Positions 7,687-17,607 of a stretch of 64,000 nucleotides of DNA are shown here, one piece after another; position 1 is the stretch's first letter, and the number at the start of each line of letters is the position of its first letter. The stretch spans positions 124,001 through 188,000 of the forward strand of contig JAUHWG010000007.1 in assembly GCA_030424595.1 (NCBI GenBank). Direction: 5' to 3'. Origin of the DNA: Polyangia bacterium (GTDB taxonomy: Bacteria > Myxococcota_A > Polyangia > Nannocystales > Nannocystaceae). The translations under genes and the position numbers were made by a program. The notes below the pieces were generated by a model that was not told where the DNA came from, did no database searches, and was given only the letters and a program-made list of their open reading frames with translations.

Positions 7687-9435
7687 GGAGGCCTTGGGGG
7701 GCTCCTTGGCGAGGAGCGCTTGGATCAGCGGATCGGTCGTGTTGCCGGTGCTGGGCTCGCTCGCGAGGAGCGTCTGGACCGCCTCGTGGGTCGAGAGGAA
7801 GAAGTTCTCGGGGCCGAGCGCGTCGAGGAAGCCGGAGCGGAGCATCACCTGGCGCACCGGCCCCTTGACCCCGGCGAAGGCGAGGCGGATCCCACGCTCG
7901 CGGTACTCGTCGGCGATCAGGTGGAGGGCGGTGTCGGCGGAGGAGTCGAGGTCATTGATCGCGCTGGCGTCGAGGAGCACGGCGTGCAGGGGCTCCTCGG
8001 CGGCGGCCTCGAGGTCGCGGAGGGTCTCGCGGAGGAAGGAGACGTTGCCGAAGTAGAACTGGGCGTCGATGCGGAGGATGAGGAGCCCCGGGTAGGCCGT
8101 CGCCTCGGGGGCGTTGCGGAGGTTGCGGAAGGACTGCGAGCCGGGCATCCGCCCGAGCACAGCGGCGTGCGGCCGGGTCGTCCGGACGACGAACCAGAGG
8201 AGCGAGGCGGCGACGCCGATGAGGATCCCGGCCTGGATGCCGATCACGAGGACGGCGGCGAAGGTGACCCCGAGGAGCGCGAGGTCGGAGCGCTTGACCC
8301 TCCACAGGTGGGCGACCTGCTTGAGATCTATGAGGCCGAAGACGGCGGTCATGATGATCGCGGCGAGGGTCGCCTTCGGCAGGAAGTGGAGGAGGGGCGT
8401 CAGGAAGAGCAGGGAGACGGCGACGACGACGGCGGTGATGATCCCGGCCAGCGGCGTCTCGGCGCCGGCCTGCTCGTTGACCGCGGTCCGCGAGAAGCCG
8501 CCCGTGACCGGGTAGGCGCGGAAGAGCGAGGCGGTGACGTTGGCCGCGCCGATGGCGATAAGCTCGCGGTTGGGATCGACCTCGTAGCGCTTCTTGGTCG
8601 CGATCGCCTTGGAGACGCTGATCGCCTCCATGAAGGCGACGAGGGCGATCGCGAGGGCTGTCGGCGCGAGCTCGACGACGGCGTCCATGCGCACCTCGGG
8701 GAGGGTCGGCGTGGGTAGCCCGGCCATGACCTCGCCGACGATCGCCACGCCCTCGAGGTCGAGGCGACCGAGCCAGACCGCGAGAGTGCTGACGACGACG
8801 ACGATCAGCGCCTTCGGCAGGCGCGGCGCCCAACGCCCGAGGGCGAGGAGCATCGCGACCGCGGCGGCGCCGAGGCCGAGGGTCAGGAGGTGGGTCTCGT
8901 GGACATGGCGCCCGACCTCGGCGGCGATCTCGTAGACGATGTTCGAGGAGGCGAGGGGGACGCCGATGAGGTGCTTGAGCTGGCTGAGGCCGATGATGAT
9001 CGCCGCCGCCGAGGTGAAGCCGCTGATCACCGGCTGCGAGAGGAAGTTGACGAGGAAGCCGAGGCGGGCGACGCCCATCGCGATCTGGAGGAGGCCGGCC
9101 ATCAGCGCCAGGAGGACCGCGTAGGCGATGTACTCTGGGGTTCCGGAGGCCGCGATCGCGCCGACGCCAGCGGCGACGAGGAGCGAGTCCATCGCCACCG
9201 GTCCGACCGCCAGCTCGCGCGAGGTGCCGAAGAGGGAGTAGGCGATCAGGGGGGTGACCGAGGCGTAGAGGCCGACGATCGGCGGGAGCCCGGCGAGCAT
9301 GGCGTAGGCCATGCCTTGGGGGATCAGCATCACCGCGGTCGTCAGCCCCGCGGTGATGTCGCCCCGGAGGGCGGCGCGGCGGTAGCTCGGCAGCCAGCGG
9401 AGGATCGGGAGTGCATTTCGGAGCGCGGAGGACAT
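7684..9435 (-). CDS. SulP family anion transporter with C-terminal STAS domain, 583 aa
   Basis: The product is a SulP-family (SLC26-like) inner-membrane transporter for sulfate, bicarbonate or similar anions. Residues about 15-430 hold some ten to twelve hydrophobic segments with the family N-terminal motif (DITAGLTTAVMLIPQGMAYA, then MLAGLPPIVGLYAS) and the second signature GGFSRTAVNEQAGAETPLAG. Residues about 445-560 form a STAS domain, with the loop INDLDSSADTAL carrying the Asp-Ser-Ser that aligns with the phosphorylatable serine region of SpoIIAA-type STAS domains. Length is normal for the family. It is convergent with the PDZ lipoprotein. The substrate cannot be told from sequence. Its stop codon lies in a dispersed repeat element (see 7658-7686). 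Confidence 0.95.
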   Translation of the reverse strand: MSSALRNALPILRWLPSYRRAALRGDITAGLTTAVMLIPQGMAYAMLAGLPPIVGLYASVTPLIAYSLFGTSRELAVGPVAMDSLLVAAGVGAIAASGTPEYIAYAVLLALMAGLLQIAMGVARLGFLVNFLSQPVISGFTSAAAIIIGLSQLKHLIGVPLASSNIVYEIAAEVGRHVHETHLLTLGLGAAAVAMLLALGRWAPRLPKALIVVVVSTLAVWLGRLDLEGVAIVGEVMAGLPTPTLPEVRMDAVVELAPTALAIALVAFMEAISVSKAIATKKRYEVDPNRELIAIGAANVTASLFRAYPVTGGFSRTAVNEQAGAETPLAGIITAVVVAVSLLFLTPLLHFLPKATLAAIIMTAVFGLIDLKQVAHLWRVKRSDLALLGVTFAAVLVIGIQAGILIGVAASLLWFVVRTTRPHAAVLGRMPGSQSFRNLRNAPEATAYPGLLILRIDAQFYFGNVSFLRETLRDLEAAAEEPLHAVLLDASAINDLDSSADTALHLIADEYRERGIRLAFAGVKGPVRQVMLRSGFLDALGPENFFLSTHEAVQTLLASEPSTGNTTDPLIQALLAKEPPKAS

Positions 9436-9849
9436 CGGCGCCGGAGATCAATGCAAGGGCCGTGCTCAAGCCGCGGAGAGGCCCGTGGACGCCCTGCAAC
9501 CCCGCGATCGGGCCCATTCGGCGTAGGTTGTTGCGACACGTTGCGCGCGACAGGACGTGGGGCTGCGCGCGAGGCCGCACGGGCAGGGCCTGCTCTCGGG
9601 CTGGCCGCGCGTGAGGTCATGGCGCTCGCGCCGGCGATGCGCTGGCGATGCGCCGCGAGCTCGGCGCTCGCGCTGTCGGCTCGGGCGTCGGGCATGTCGG
9701 GCATGCCGGGCGTGTTGGGCGTGCCGGGCAGCCTCGGGCAGGCCCTTGTCGGTCGCGTTGGCCGGTCTGCGGCCGCCGGCGGCCTCGTAGGGCCGCGAGC
9801 GCGCGGTACTTTTGCCACGGCCGGGGGGGGCCTCGGGTACGATGGTTCG
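9436..9849. other. Upstream region of the beta-propeller lipoprotein; short repeats and an element end
   Basis: This 414-bp gap between divergent genes has no supported gene. It contains five imperfect 9-bp units (cgggcatgt and variants, about 9690-9735), and an end of the dispersed element, gcgagcgcgcggtacttttg followed by ccacgg, at 9795-9820. The reading frame of the downstream lipoprotein is open through it, but the signal peptide shows translation starts later. Confidence 0.5.
9795..9820 (-). repeat. Dispersed GTGGCAAAAGT element end
   Basis: On the minus strand: CCGTGGCAAAAGTACCGCGC then GCTCGC. It matches the 60226-60391 terminal repeat over its core with one substitution. It lies about 30 bp before the likely start of the propeller lipoprotein gene. 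Confidence 0.65.
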
Positions 9850-11388
9850 GTGTCGTACGCGGTGGAGGGTGGAGGGTCGCGAGTGGGGCCAGCGGTGGCC
9901 CTCGCCCTGGTCTTCGGCTGCATGGGCTCGCTCGGCTGCGCTACGGGGACGATCGACGAGTCCGACTCGCGGACCACAAACGGCGTTACTCTGCCCACCA
10001 GCGGCGGCAGCGAAGGCACGACCGAGGCCTCCTCCGGCACCGGCACCAGCGGCGGGACGTCGACCAGCGACACGACGACGAGCGCCGGCGAGTCGACGTC
10101 GACCGGCGAGGGCACGGAGACCGCCACGACCGAGATGGCGACCGGGACCACGACGGGCGAGTCGACGACCACCGGCGCGCCGGTGGGCTGCGGTGACGGT
10201 CTGGTCGACGGCGACGAGCTCTGCGACGACGGCAACCAGGTCGACGGCGACGGCTGCAACGCGGACTGCCGACCCTCGGGCGAGCTGCTCTGGTCCGACC
10301 AGATAGGCAGCGGCCTCGGCAAGGATGACGACGGCTTCGACGTCGCCGTCGACGGCTTCGCCAACCTCTATGTCACCGGCTACGTCAGCACGGAGGCCGC
10401 CGGTCGCGACGTCTGGATCCGCAAGTACGACGAGCTCGGCGATGAGCTGTGGACGCAGACCTACGACGGGTCGGCGAGCGGCAGCGATCAGGGCCGCGGG
10501 ATCGTCGTCGAGGACTCGGAGCTCTTCTACGTCGGCGGTCTCACGGCCGTCGAGCTCGCCTCCAGCAACACCTGGCTGCGGCGGCATGGCGCCGACGGCA
10601 GCACCCTGTGGACCAAGACCTACGACGGTCCGGTGATGGGCAGCGACATCATCCGCGCCCTCGCCAAGGGCCCCGGCAACCAGGTCTTGGCGGTCGGTCA
10701 TCACAGCGTCGGCGAGGGCATGCAGGACGTCTGGATGCGCCGCTACAGCGACACCGGCTCGGTCCTCTGGACCCGGACCTACAGCGGCGCGGCCCTCGGC
10801 AACGACCAGGGGGAGGCGGCCGTCTTCGCCCCGGACGGCTCGATCTACGTCGTCGGCAACGAGACCGTCGCCGGCGAGGGCTACAACATGTGGCTGAGCA
10901 AGCTCGACGCCGACGGCAACATCCTCTGGACCCGCCAGCGAAACGGCCCGTCGAACAAGGGGGACTACCTGCGGGGGGTCACCGTCGACCCGAGCGGTGA
11001 CGTGATCGTGTGCGGCTACGAGGGCATGGTCGACATCCCTTGGCAGTCCTGGGTCCGCCGCTACGACGCCGACGGGATCATCGTCTGGACCGACGTCTAC
11101 TCCGGCGAGACCGAAGAAGGGGCGCACTGCTTCGGGATCGAGCGCGACCTCGACGGCGACTACGTGATGACCGGGGGCGAGAACGTCGACGGCGTCCGGC
11201 GGGTGATGATCCGCAAGCTCTCGCCGGAGGGCGAGCCCCGGTGGGCGCGGACGATCGAGCCGGTCTCGGTCGGCCCCGACTTCGGTCGCGAGGTGGCGAT
11301 CGGCCCCGACAACTCGATCTATGTCGGCGGCAGCGTCATCAGCGTGGACGATGCTCGCGATATCTGGGTCGGTCGCCTGAGCCCGTAG
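9850..11388 (+). CDS. Lipoprotein with Cys-rich repeat and beta-propeller-like repeats, about 512 aa
   Basis: The frame is open far upstream, over the SulP gene, but the signal peptide places the start at GTG 9850 (alternatives 9862, 9883). It has Arg11, a hydrophobic core and the lipobox GSLGC (Cys30). Residues about 35-112 are a Ser/Thr/Gly linker. Next comes a myxobacterial Cys-rich repeat (CGDGLVDGDELCDDGNQVDG, then DGCNADC; DUF4215 type). Residues about 145-512 consist of some six repeats with the pattern DVWIRKYDELGDELWTQTYD and a Y/VVG-strand in each, as in SBBP/PQQ-like beta-propellers of secreted proteins. Such proteins are surface-exposed; their ligands are unknown. No ribosome-binding site clearly decides the start. 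Confidence 0.85.
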   Translation: MSYAVEGGGSRVGPAVALALVFGCMGSLGCATGTIDESDSRTTNGVTLPTSGGSEGTTEASSGTGTSGGTSTSDTTTSAGESTSTGEGTETATTEMATGTTTGESTTTGAPVGCGDGLVDGDELCDDGNQVDGDGCNADCRPSGELLWSDQIGSGLGKDDDGFDVAVDGFANLYVTGYVSTEAAGRDVWIRKYDELGDELWTQTYDGSASGSDQGRGIVVEDSELFYVGGLTAVELASSNTWLRRHGADGSTLWTKTYDGPVMGSDIIRALAKGPGNQVLAVGHHSVGEGMQDVWMRRYSDTGSVLWTRTYSGAALGNDQGEAAVFAPDGSIYVVGNETVAGEGYNMWLSKLDADGNILWTRQRNGPSNKGDYLRGVTVDPSGDVIVCGYEGMVDIPWQSWVRRYDADGIIVWTDVYSGETEEGAHCFGIERDLDGDYVMTGGENVDGVRRVMIRKLSPEGEPRWARTIEPVSVGPDFGREVAIGPDNSIYVGGSVISVDDARDIWVGRLSP

Positions 11389-11399
11389 TCGATCGTCTG

Positions 11400-11548
11400 C
11401 TCCCGCCGCCGGTGGTGCGGCGTTGCTGCATCGAAGCCAGGGGCCGGGGGGTGCGGCGTTGCTTCATCGGAGCAGAGGCGGAGGAGCGCGGCGACGGGCG
11501 CCTGTTGTGGCCTGTTGTGGCCTGTTGTGGCGCTCGGGCTCGGGTCGG
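11400..11548. repeat. Short tandem and direct repeats between convergent genes
   Basis: Two imperfect copies of gtgcggcgttgctgcatcga occur at about 11416 and 11450 (the second with ttcatcgg). Three exact copies of the 10-mer cctgttgtgg lie at 11501-11530. No hairpin terminator with a T-run is visible. Confidence 0.7.
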
Positions 11549-13039
11549 CTAGCTGCTCGCCTTGCCCTTGCCGAGGTTGACGATCACCTTCGCGGAGCCG
11601 GTGTGGACGATCTCCTTGGGCGCGGCGAAGAGCCGGGCACAGGCGACGCCGTCGCGGAAGGGGCGGGCGGACTCGTAGATCGCGGGCAGGACGAGCTCGC
11701 CCCTGCGATCGATGTAGCCCCAGCGGTGATCGACGCGGACCGCAGCGCGGCCGTCGCGGAAGGGCTCTGCGAGCTCGAAGTTCGGCTCGATCGCGACCTT
11801 CCCGGTGATGTCGATGTAGCCCATCTTGGTACCCAGGCCCACCGCGGCGAGCCCCTCGGAGAAGCTGCTCCCGTTGCGGAACTCGATGTCGATGACCATC
11901 TCGCCCTCGGGGTTGATGTAGCCGGTGTGGCCCTCCTCGTGGATCCCGGCGAGGCCCTCGGAGAAGTCGCTCGCCTCGGGGAACTCGGGCTCGATGATCA
12001 CCTTGCCGCGGGGATCGATGTAGCCGTAGAGGTCGTCGAGCTGGACCCGGGCGAGGCCGTCGACGAAGTCGTAGACCATGTCGTACTCGGGCGGGACGAT
12101 GATCTCGCCAGCCTTGTCAAAGAAGCCCCAGCAGGCGACGCCGATCCGGTTGAGCGCCTTGAAGCGAGCGAGCCCCTCGACATATCGGCCGACCTGGAGG
12201 GTGCCGGCGGGCAGGATCGAGAAGCTCCCCTGCTCGTCGATGAAGCCGCCCTGCTCGCCGCGTTGGACGTGGGCTCGGCCGTCGGAGAAGCTGGTCGCGG
12301 AGCTGAACGCGGGGGCGATGACCATCGTCCCCTGGGTGTCGATGTAGCCCCACTTGTCCTCGATCTTGACCGCGGCGAGGCCCTCGCTAAAGCCGAGGGT
12401 CAGGCCGTAGGCCGCCGGGATCATCAGCTCGCCGCTGATCCGGATGAAGCCGTACTTGTCGCCGACGCGGCAGGGCAGGAGGCCGTCGGCGTAGGGCATG
12501 CTCCAGCCCATCGGCGAGGCCGGCAGGGTCTTCCCCTTGCGGTCGAGGAGGACGAAGGGGCCGGGGTCGCCGTGGGGGTTGATGTAGGGGAAGTCGATGC
12601 CGCGGCCGAGCTCGATCAGGATCGTGTCGAGCGGCTCGTCGGGCTCGACGCCTTGGGTCAGCTTCTCGCAGAGGCGGGAGAGGAGGGTGATCGTCTCCTT
12701 GATCCCGACCGGCGCGTTGCCGATCAGGGTGCCGAACTCGTGGTTGAAGCGGAGCGTGCAGCGGGCCTTCTTCTTGGGGCCCTCGTGGACCTCGAGGATG
12801 TGGGTGTAGTCGGACATCGCGTCGCCGTGGACGCCGGTGACGCTCTTGAACTTGTACTGCTCGAAGCGCTCGACGAGCTCGGAGAAGCAGCTCTCGGGCA
12901 GCTTGAGCTCGTGCTTGGCGTCCTTGGTCGTGAGGCTGACGTCGCCGCTAGCGGCGATCACGAGGATCTCTTCGTCGCTAGCGAGGCGAGGCCACATCCG
13001 GTAGACGATCTGGGTGGCGCGGGAGAGGGTCTTAGCCAT
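11549..13039 (-). CDS. WG-repeat protein, 496 aa
   Basis: The frame begins at 13186, but the natural start is ATG 13039 (MAKTLSRATQIVYRMWPRL); the upstream codons are Arg-rich without homologous character. Residues 1-150 are a domain I do not recognise, mixed alpha/beta and without signal peptide. Residues about 190-480 hold eight to nine WG (KWG) repeats of about 33 residues, each with a core such as KWGYIDTQGTMVIAPAFSSA followed by FSDGRAHV. WG repeats form extended beta structures and are thought to mediate protein binding. The protein is probably cytoplasmic. It ends in a short Lys/Gly/Ser tail. It lies 168 bp after the ECF sigma gene on the same strand, so it could be read from the sigma-factor promoter. 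Confidence 0.85.
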   Translation of the reverse strand: MAKTLSRATQIVYRMWPRLASDEEILVIAASGDVSLTTKDAKHELKLPESCFSELVERFEQYKFKSVTGVHGDAMSDYTHILEVHEGPKKKARCTLRFNHEFGTLIGNAPVGIKETITLLSRLCEKLTQGVEPDEPLDTILIELGRGIDFPYINPHGDPGPFVLLDRKGKTLPASPMGWSMPYADGLLPCRVGDKYGFIRISGELMIPAAYGLTLGFSEGLAAVKIEDKWGYIDTQGTMVIAPAFSSATSFSDGRAHVQRGEQGGFIDEQGSFSILPAGTLQVGRYVEGLARFKALNRIGVACWGFFDKAGEIIVPPEYDMVYDFVDGLARVQLDDLYGYIDPRGKVIIEPEFPEASDFSEGLAGIHEEGHTGYINPEGEMVIDIEFRNGSSFSEGLAAVGLGTKMGYIDITGKVAIEPNFELAEPFRDGRAAVRVDHRWGYIDRRGELVLPAIYESARPFRDGVACARLFAAPKEIVHTGSAKVIVNLGKGKASS

Positions 13040-13206
13040 GTGGCGGGCCTTGCCCGGATTGTACAACTGAGGGCTGGACTCTGCGCCTCCTTCGCGGAAC
13101 GCGCGATCGCGCGCCAGCGTGACGTCGGTCATGGGCGGTGAGCCTCGCCTCGCGCGGCGAAGAGGCTCGCGGTCGCGCGGGCGCAAGGGTGTCAGCGCGA
13201 CGGTCG

Positions 13207-13857
13207 TCAGGGGTCCTGGCCCTCCGCGCGGCCGAGGCTTCGCCGGATATCGCGGGCCCAGCCCTCGAGATCGGTGATCGTCGAGTCCGCCTCGGCGGGG
13301 CTGCGGGCGATGGCGCTGAGTCGCGTACGCAGGCGCTCCTTGCCGAGACGTAGGCGTCCGCGGACGGTTCCCTCGGGGATTCCGAGCAGCGCGCTAATCT
13401 GCGGCCCCGAGAGATCTTCAAAGATCGAGAGCTCAAGGACGACCTGAAAGTCGACCGGGATCTCGCGCAGCGCACGGACGAGGAGCTGAGACTCGCGGCG
13501 TCGGGCGACGATCGACGAGACCGACGAGGGATCCAGGTCGCACACGCAGACGATGCCGAAGTCGATCGCCTCGGCCGAGCGCTTGTGCTTCTTGCGGATG
13601 TAGGCCCGGAGGTGGTTGAGGGCGATCGCGAAGAGGTAGCGGCGGAAGGAGCTCTCGCCGCGAAACCGGTCCTTGGTCTCGGTGCAGGCGAGGAAGGTCT
13701 GCGAGACCAGGTCCGCGGCGTCGTGCTCGCTCGTCACCTTGTTGCGGAAGAAGCGAGAGATGGCGGCGAAGTGTCGGTCGACGAGGGCTCCGCCAGCGCC
13801 CCGGTCGCCGCTGCGCCAGGCGTCGAGGAGCTGCCAATCGCGGAGTGTCGCTGACAT
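13207..13857 (-). CDS. ECF-type RNA polymerase sigma factor, 216 aa
   Basis: ATG 13857 follows AAGGTG by seven bases and is preferred to the frame opening at 13908. Region 2 spans residues about 15-95 (LDAWRSGDRGAGGALVDRHF and onward to FAIALNHLRAY). Region 4 spans about 125-180, with the helix-turn-helix SGPQISALLGIPEGTVRGRL. In region 2.2 the usual acidic DAEDLVQETF is replaced by DAADLVSQTF (residues 46-55). Thus an acidic residue and the Glu of QET are missing, and a Ser is present. The gene is divergent from a Ser/Thr kinase gene 152 bp away. In known kinase-paired ECF factors (EcfP of Vibrio), missing acidic residues in this region are compensated by phosphorylation; a similar control here is inference. 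No anti-sigma gene is adjacent. Confidence 0.9.
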   Translation of the reverse strand: MSATLRDWQLLDAWRSGDRGAGGALVDRHFAAISRFFRNKVTSEHDAADLVSQTFLACTETKDRFRGESSFRRYLFAIALNHLRAYIRKKHKRSAEAIDFGIVCVCDLDPSSVSSIVARRRESQLLVRALREIPVDFQVVLELSIFEDLSGPQISALLGIPEGTVRGRLRLGKERLRTRLSAIARSPAEADSTITDLEGWARDIRRSLGRAEGQDP

Positions 13858-13917
13858 TCTAGACACCTTATAGGCCGCCGTTAGAGGGCAGACCAGACCT
13901 CTGCACATTGCGCTTCT

Positions 13918-13944
13918 GTGTAATTGTATGTGTTCACATTACGC
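13918..13944. promoter_or_regulatory. AT-rich inverted repeat between sigma factor and kinase
   Basis: GTGTAAT (13918-13924) and ATTACGC (13938-13944) form an imperfect inverted repeat (6 of 7) around an AT-rich centre, in a region otherwise very GC-rich. Overlapping it, acattgcgc and acattacgcg form a direct repeat. It is a candidate promoter or operator for the divergent pair; the factor that binds is unknown. Confidence 0.4.
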
Positions 13945-14009
13945 GAAGGCTTGTCGTCTCTGTGCCTGCCTATACAGCGATTGCGGCGCGGACTCTCTAC
14001 GATAGGCCC

Positions 14010-15569
<1,560 letters not shown>

Positions 15570-15777
15570 GAGGTGGGTCCCGCGCTCGTCGCGACGCGCA
15601 GCGGTTGCACGGGTGCTCCATCCTGTGCGCGCGCGGTTCCCCGCGAATGCGAGGACCTTGTAGTCCGCCGTACGCGATATGTATTTGCGACGGGGGGTGT
15701 TGAGAAAGATCGGGGAGAGCTTCGCTTTTCCGTGATCGATCTCGCGCAGGTCGACACTCGAATGGATGAGGTCCCCC

Positions 15778-17607
15778 ATGCGCACTATGAACACTTCCCT
15801 GGTCCAATCTCTACGCTCCATCGGCCTTGGCCTCTGTCTCCTCCCCGCGGGCGCGCTCGCCGGATGCACCGTGAACACCCTCGATGTGCCCCCCGAGGGC
15901 AGCAGCACGGGCTTCGGCAGCTCGTCGACAGGATCGTCCTCCGGGGGCTCGTGGGGGAGCACCGGCGATACCGACGACAGCGGCGATGCCAGCGGCGGCG
16001 AAGAGCTCGCCTGTGAGCTCGTCTCCGAGGAGGCGCTGGCGATCCTCGACGATCGCTGCGGCTCGTGCCACGGTCCGGGCGGCTCGAACCAGGCGCAGTT
16101 CGACTACGTCACCGACGTCTACGCGCTGATCGCCAACGGCAAGGTCAAGCCGGGCTTCCCGCTGGAGTCGCCGCTCTACAAGCGGGTCGAGAGCGGGCAG
16201 ATGCCGCCGGCCAACGTCCCCAGCGCCGGGCGGCCGACCGACGCGGAGGTCTTGACCCTCTGGACCTGGGTCGAGGAGTGCATCAGCGTCCAGCTCGGCT
16301 GCGGTCAGGGCGACGACTACATCAGCATCGACACGATGCTGAGCCTGATGCGCAACGACATCAGCGACACGACCGAGATCTCGCCGGACGAGCGGGAGTT
16401 CATCCGCTACTTCACGCTGACCCACCTCTACAACTCCGGGATCTGCGGCGAGGATCTCGAGGTCTACCGCTACGCGCTCTTCAAGCTGATCAACAGCCTC
16501 TCGACCGGCAACAAGGTGGTGCTGCCGGAGGCGATCGACGAGCGGGCGACGATCTTCCGCATCGATCTCCGGGACTACGGCTGGGACGCGGCGCTCTGGG
16601 ACGAGATCGTCGCGGCGAACCCCTTCGCGATCGAGTACGTCAAGAACGAGGCCGCCGATCTGAAGGACTTCACCCGGACCGAGGTGCCGTTTCAGACGGC
16701 GGATTGGTTCGTCGCCGACGCCTCGCGGCCGCCGCTCTACCACGACATCCTCAAGATCCCGTCGAGCCGCTTCACCCTCGAGAACGCCTTCGGGATCAAC
16801 GTCGCGTCGAACATCGCGACGGAGATCAAGTCGAACGACGACATCGTCGCCCGCTCCGGCTTCCAGAACTCCAACGTCTCGGTCAACAACCGCCTGATCG
16901 AGCGGCATGAGTTCCCCGGCGCGAGCAACCGGGTCTACTGGCTCTCCTACGACTTCGCCGGCAATGACGGCTGTCGCAACCTCTTCGCCGAGCCGCTCGA
17001 CTTCTGCGAGGACGGCGGCGAGATCATCTTCAACCTGCCCAACGGCCTCCAGGCCTACATGTTGGTGGACGGCAACGGCGATCGCATCGACGAGGGCCCC
17101 GACGACATCGTCACCGACCCCGAGCAGCCCGATCAGAACGTGGTCAACGGCCTCTCCTGCATGGGCTGCCACGCGAAGGGGATGATCACCAAGGAGGACG
17201 AGGTCCGCGGCCATGTCTTCGAGAGCTTCGACTTCCCCGAGGAGATCAAGCAGGCGGTCACCAACCTCCACCCGGAGCCGTCGGACTTTGAGTCGCTCCA
17301 GACCCTCGATCGCAAGCGCTTCACCGACGCGCTCGAGCAGATAGGCCCCGTCGTCGAGCGGGAGGAGGAGCCGACCCTGCGGGTCTTCAAGGCCTTCGAT
17401 CTCGACGTCGATCTCCGCCGGGCCGCCGCCGAGCTCGGGGTCCGCACCGAACAGCTCGCGTCGCAGATAGGCAAGCTCGGGCCCGACCTGCAGAAGCTGG
17501 TCGACGGCGGCACCGTCAAGCGGCAGGTCTTCACGGCGAACTTCGCCCAGAGCATCTGTGACCTCAACCTGGGCGAGACCGTCGCCTGCAAGAAGGGGGG
17601 CAAGTGA
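15778..17607 (+). CDS. Lipoprotein with two CxxCH haem-binding motifs, 609 aa
   Basis: ATG 15778 is preceded by GAGG at suitable distance (ATG 15766 is an alternative). The signal peptide ends in ALAGC (Cys30), followed by a Ser/Gly linker. CGSCH (residues 94-98) and CMGCH (461-465) are cytochrome-c-type haem attachment motifs, the first set in a sequence like the small cytochrome domain of planctomycete PSCyt proteins (SCHGPGG, then MPP about 50 residues on: QMPPANVP). The region between (about 150-440) has no motif I recognise. The protein would lie on the periplasmic side as a multi-domain dihaem lipoprotein; redox role is inference, no partner oxidase is nearby. The next gene overlaps its stop in TGATG, so the two are translationally coupled. 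Confidence 0.85.
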   Translation: MRTMNTSLVQSLRSIGLGLCLLPAGALAGCTVNTLDVPPEGSSTGFGSSSTGSSSGGSWGSTGDTDDSGDASGGEELACELVSEEALAILDDRCGSCHGPGGSNQAQFDYVTDVYALIANGKVKPGFPLESPLYKRVESGQMPPANVPSAGRPTDAEVLTLWTWVEECISVQLGCGQGDDYISIDTMLSLMRNDISDTTEISPDEREFIRYFTLTHLYNSGICGEDLEVYRYALFKLINSLSTGNKVVLPEAIDERATIFRIDLRDYGWDAALWDEIVAANPFAIEYVKNEAADLKDFTRTEVPFQTADWFVADASRPPLYHDILKIPSSRFTLENAFGINVASNIATEIKSNDDIVARSGFQNSNVSVNNRLIERHEFPGASNRVYWLSYDFAGNDGCRNLFAEPLDFCEDGGEIIFNLPNGLQAYMLVDGNGDRIDEGPDDIVTDPEQPDQNVVNGLSCMGCHAKGMITKEDEVRGHVFESFDFPEEIKQAVTNLHPEPSDFESLQTLDRKRFTDALEQIGPVVEREEEPTLRVFKAFDLDVDLRRAAAELGVRTEQLASQIGKLGPDLQKLVDGGTVKRQVFTANFAQSICDLNLGETVACKKGGK

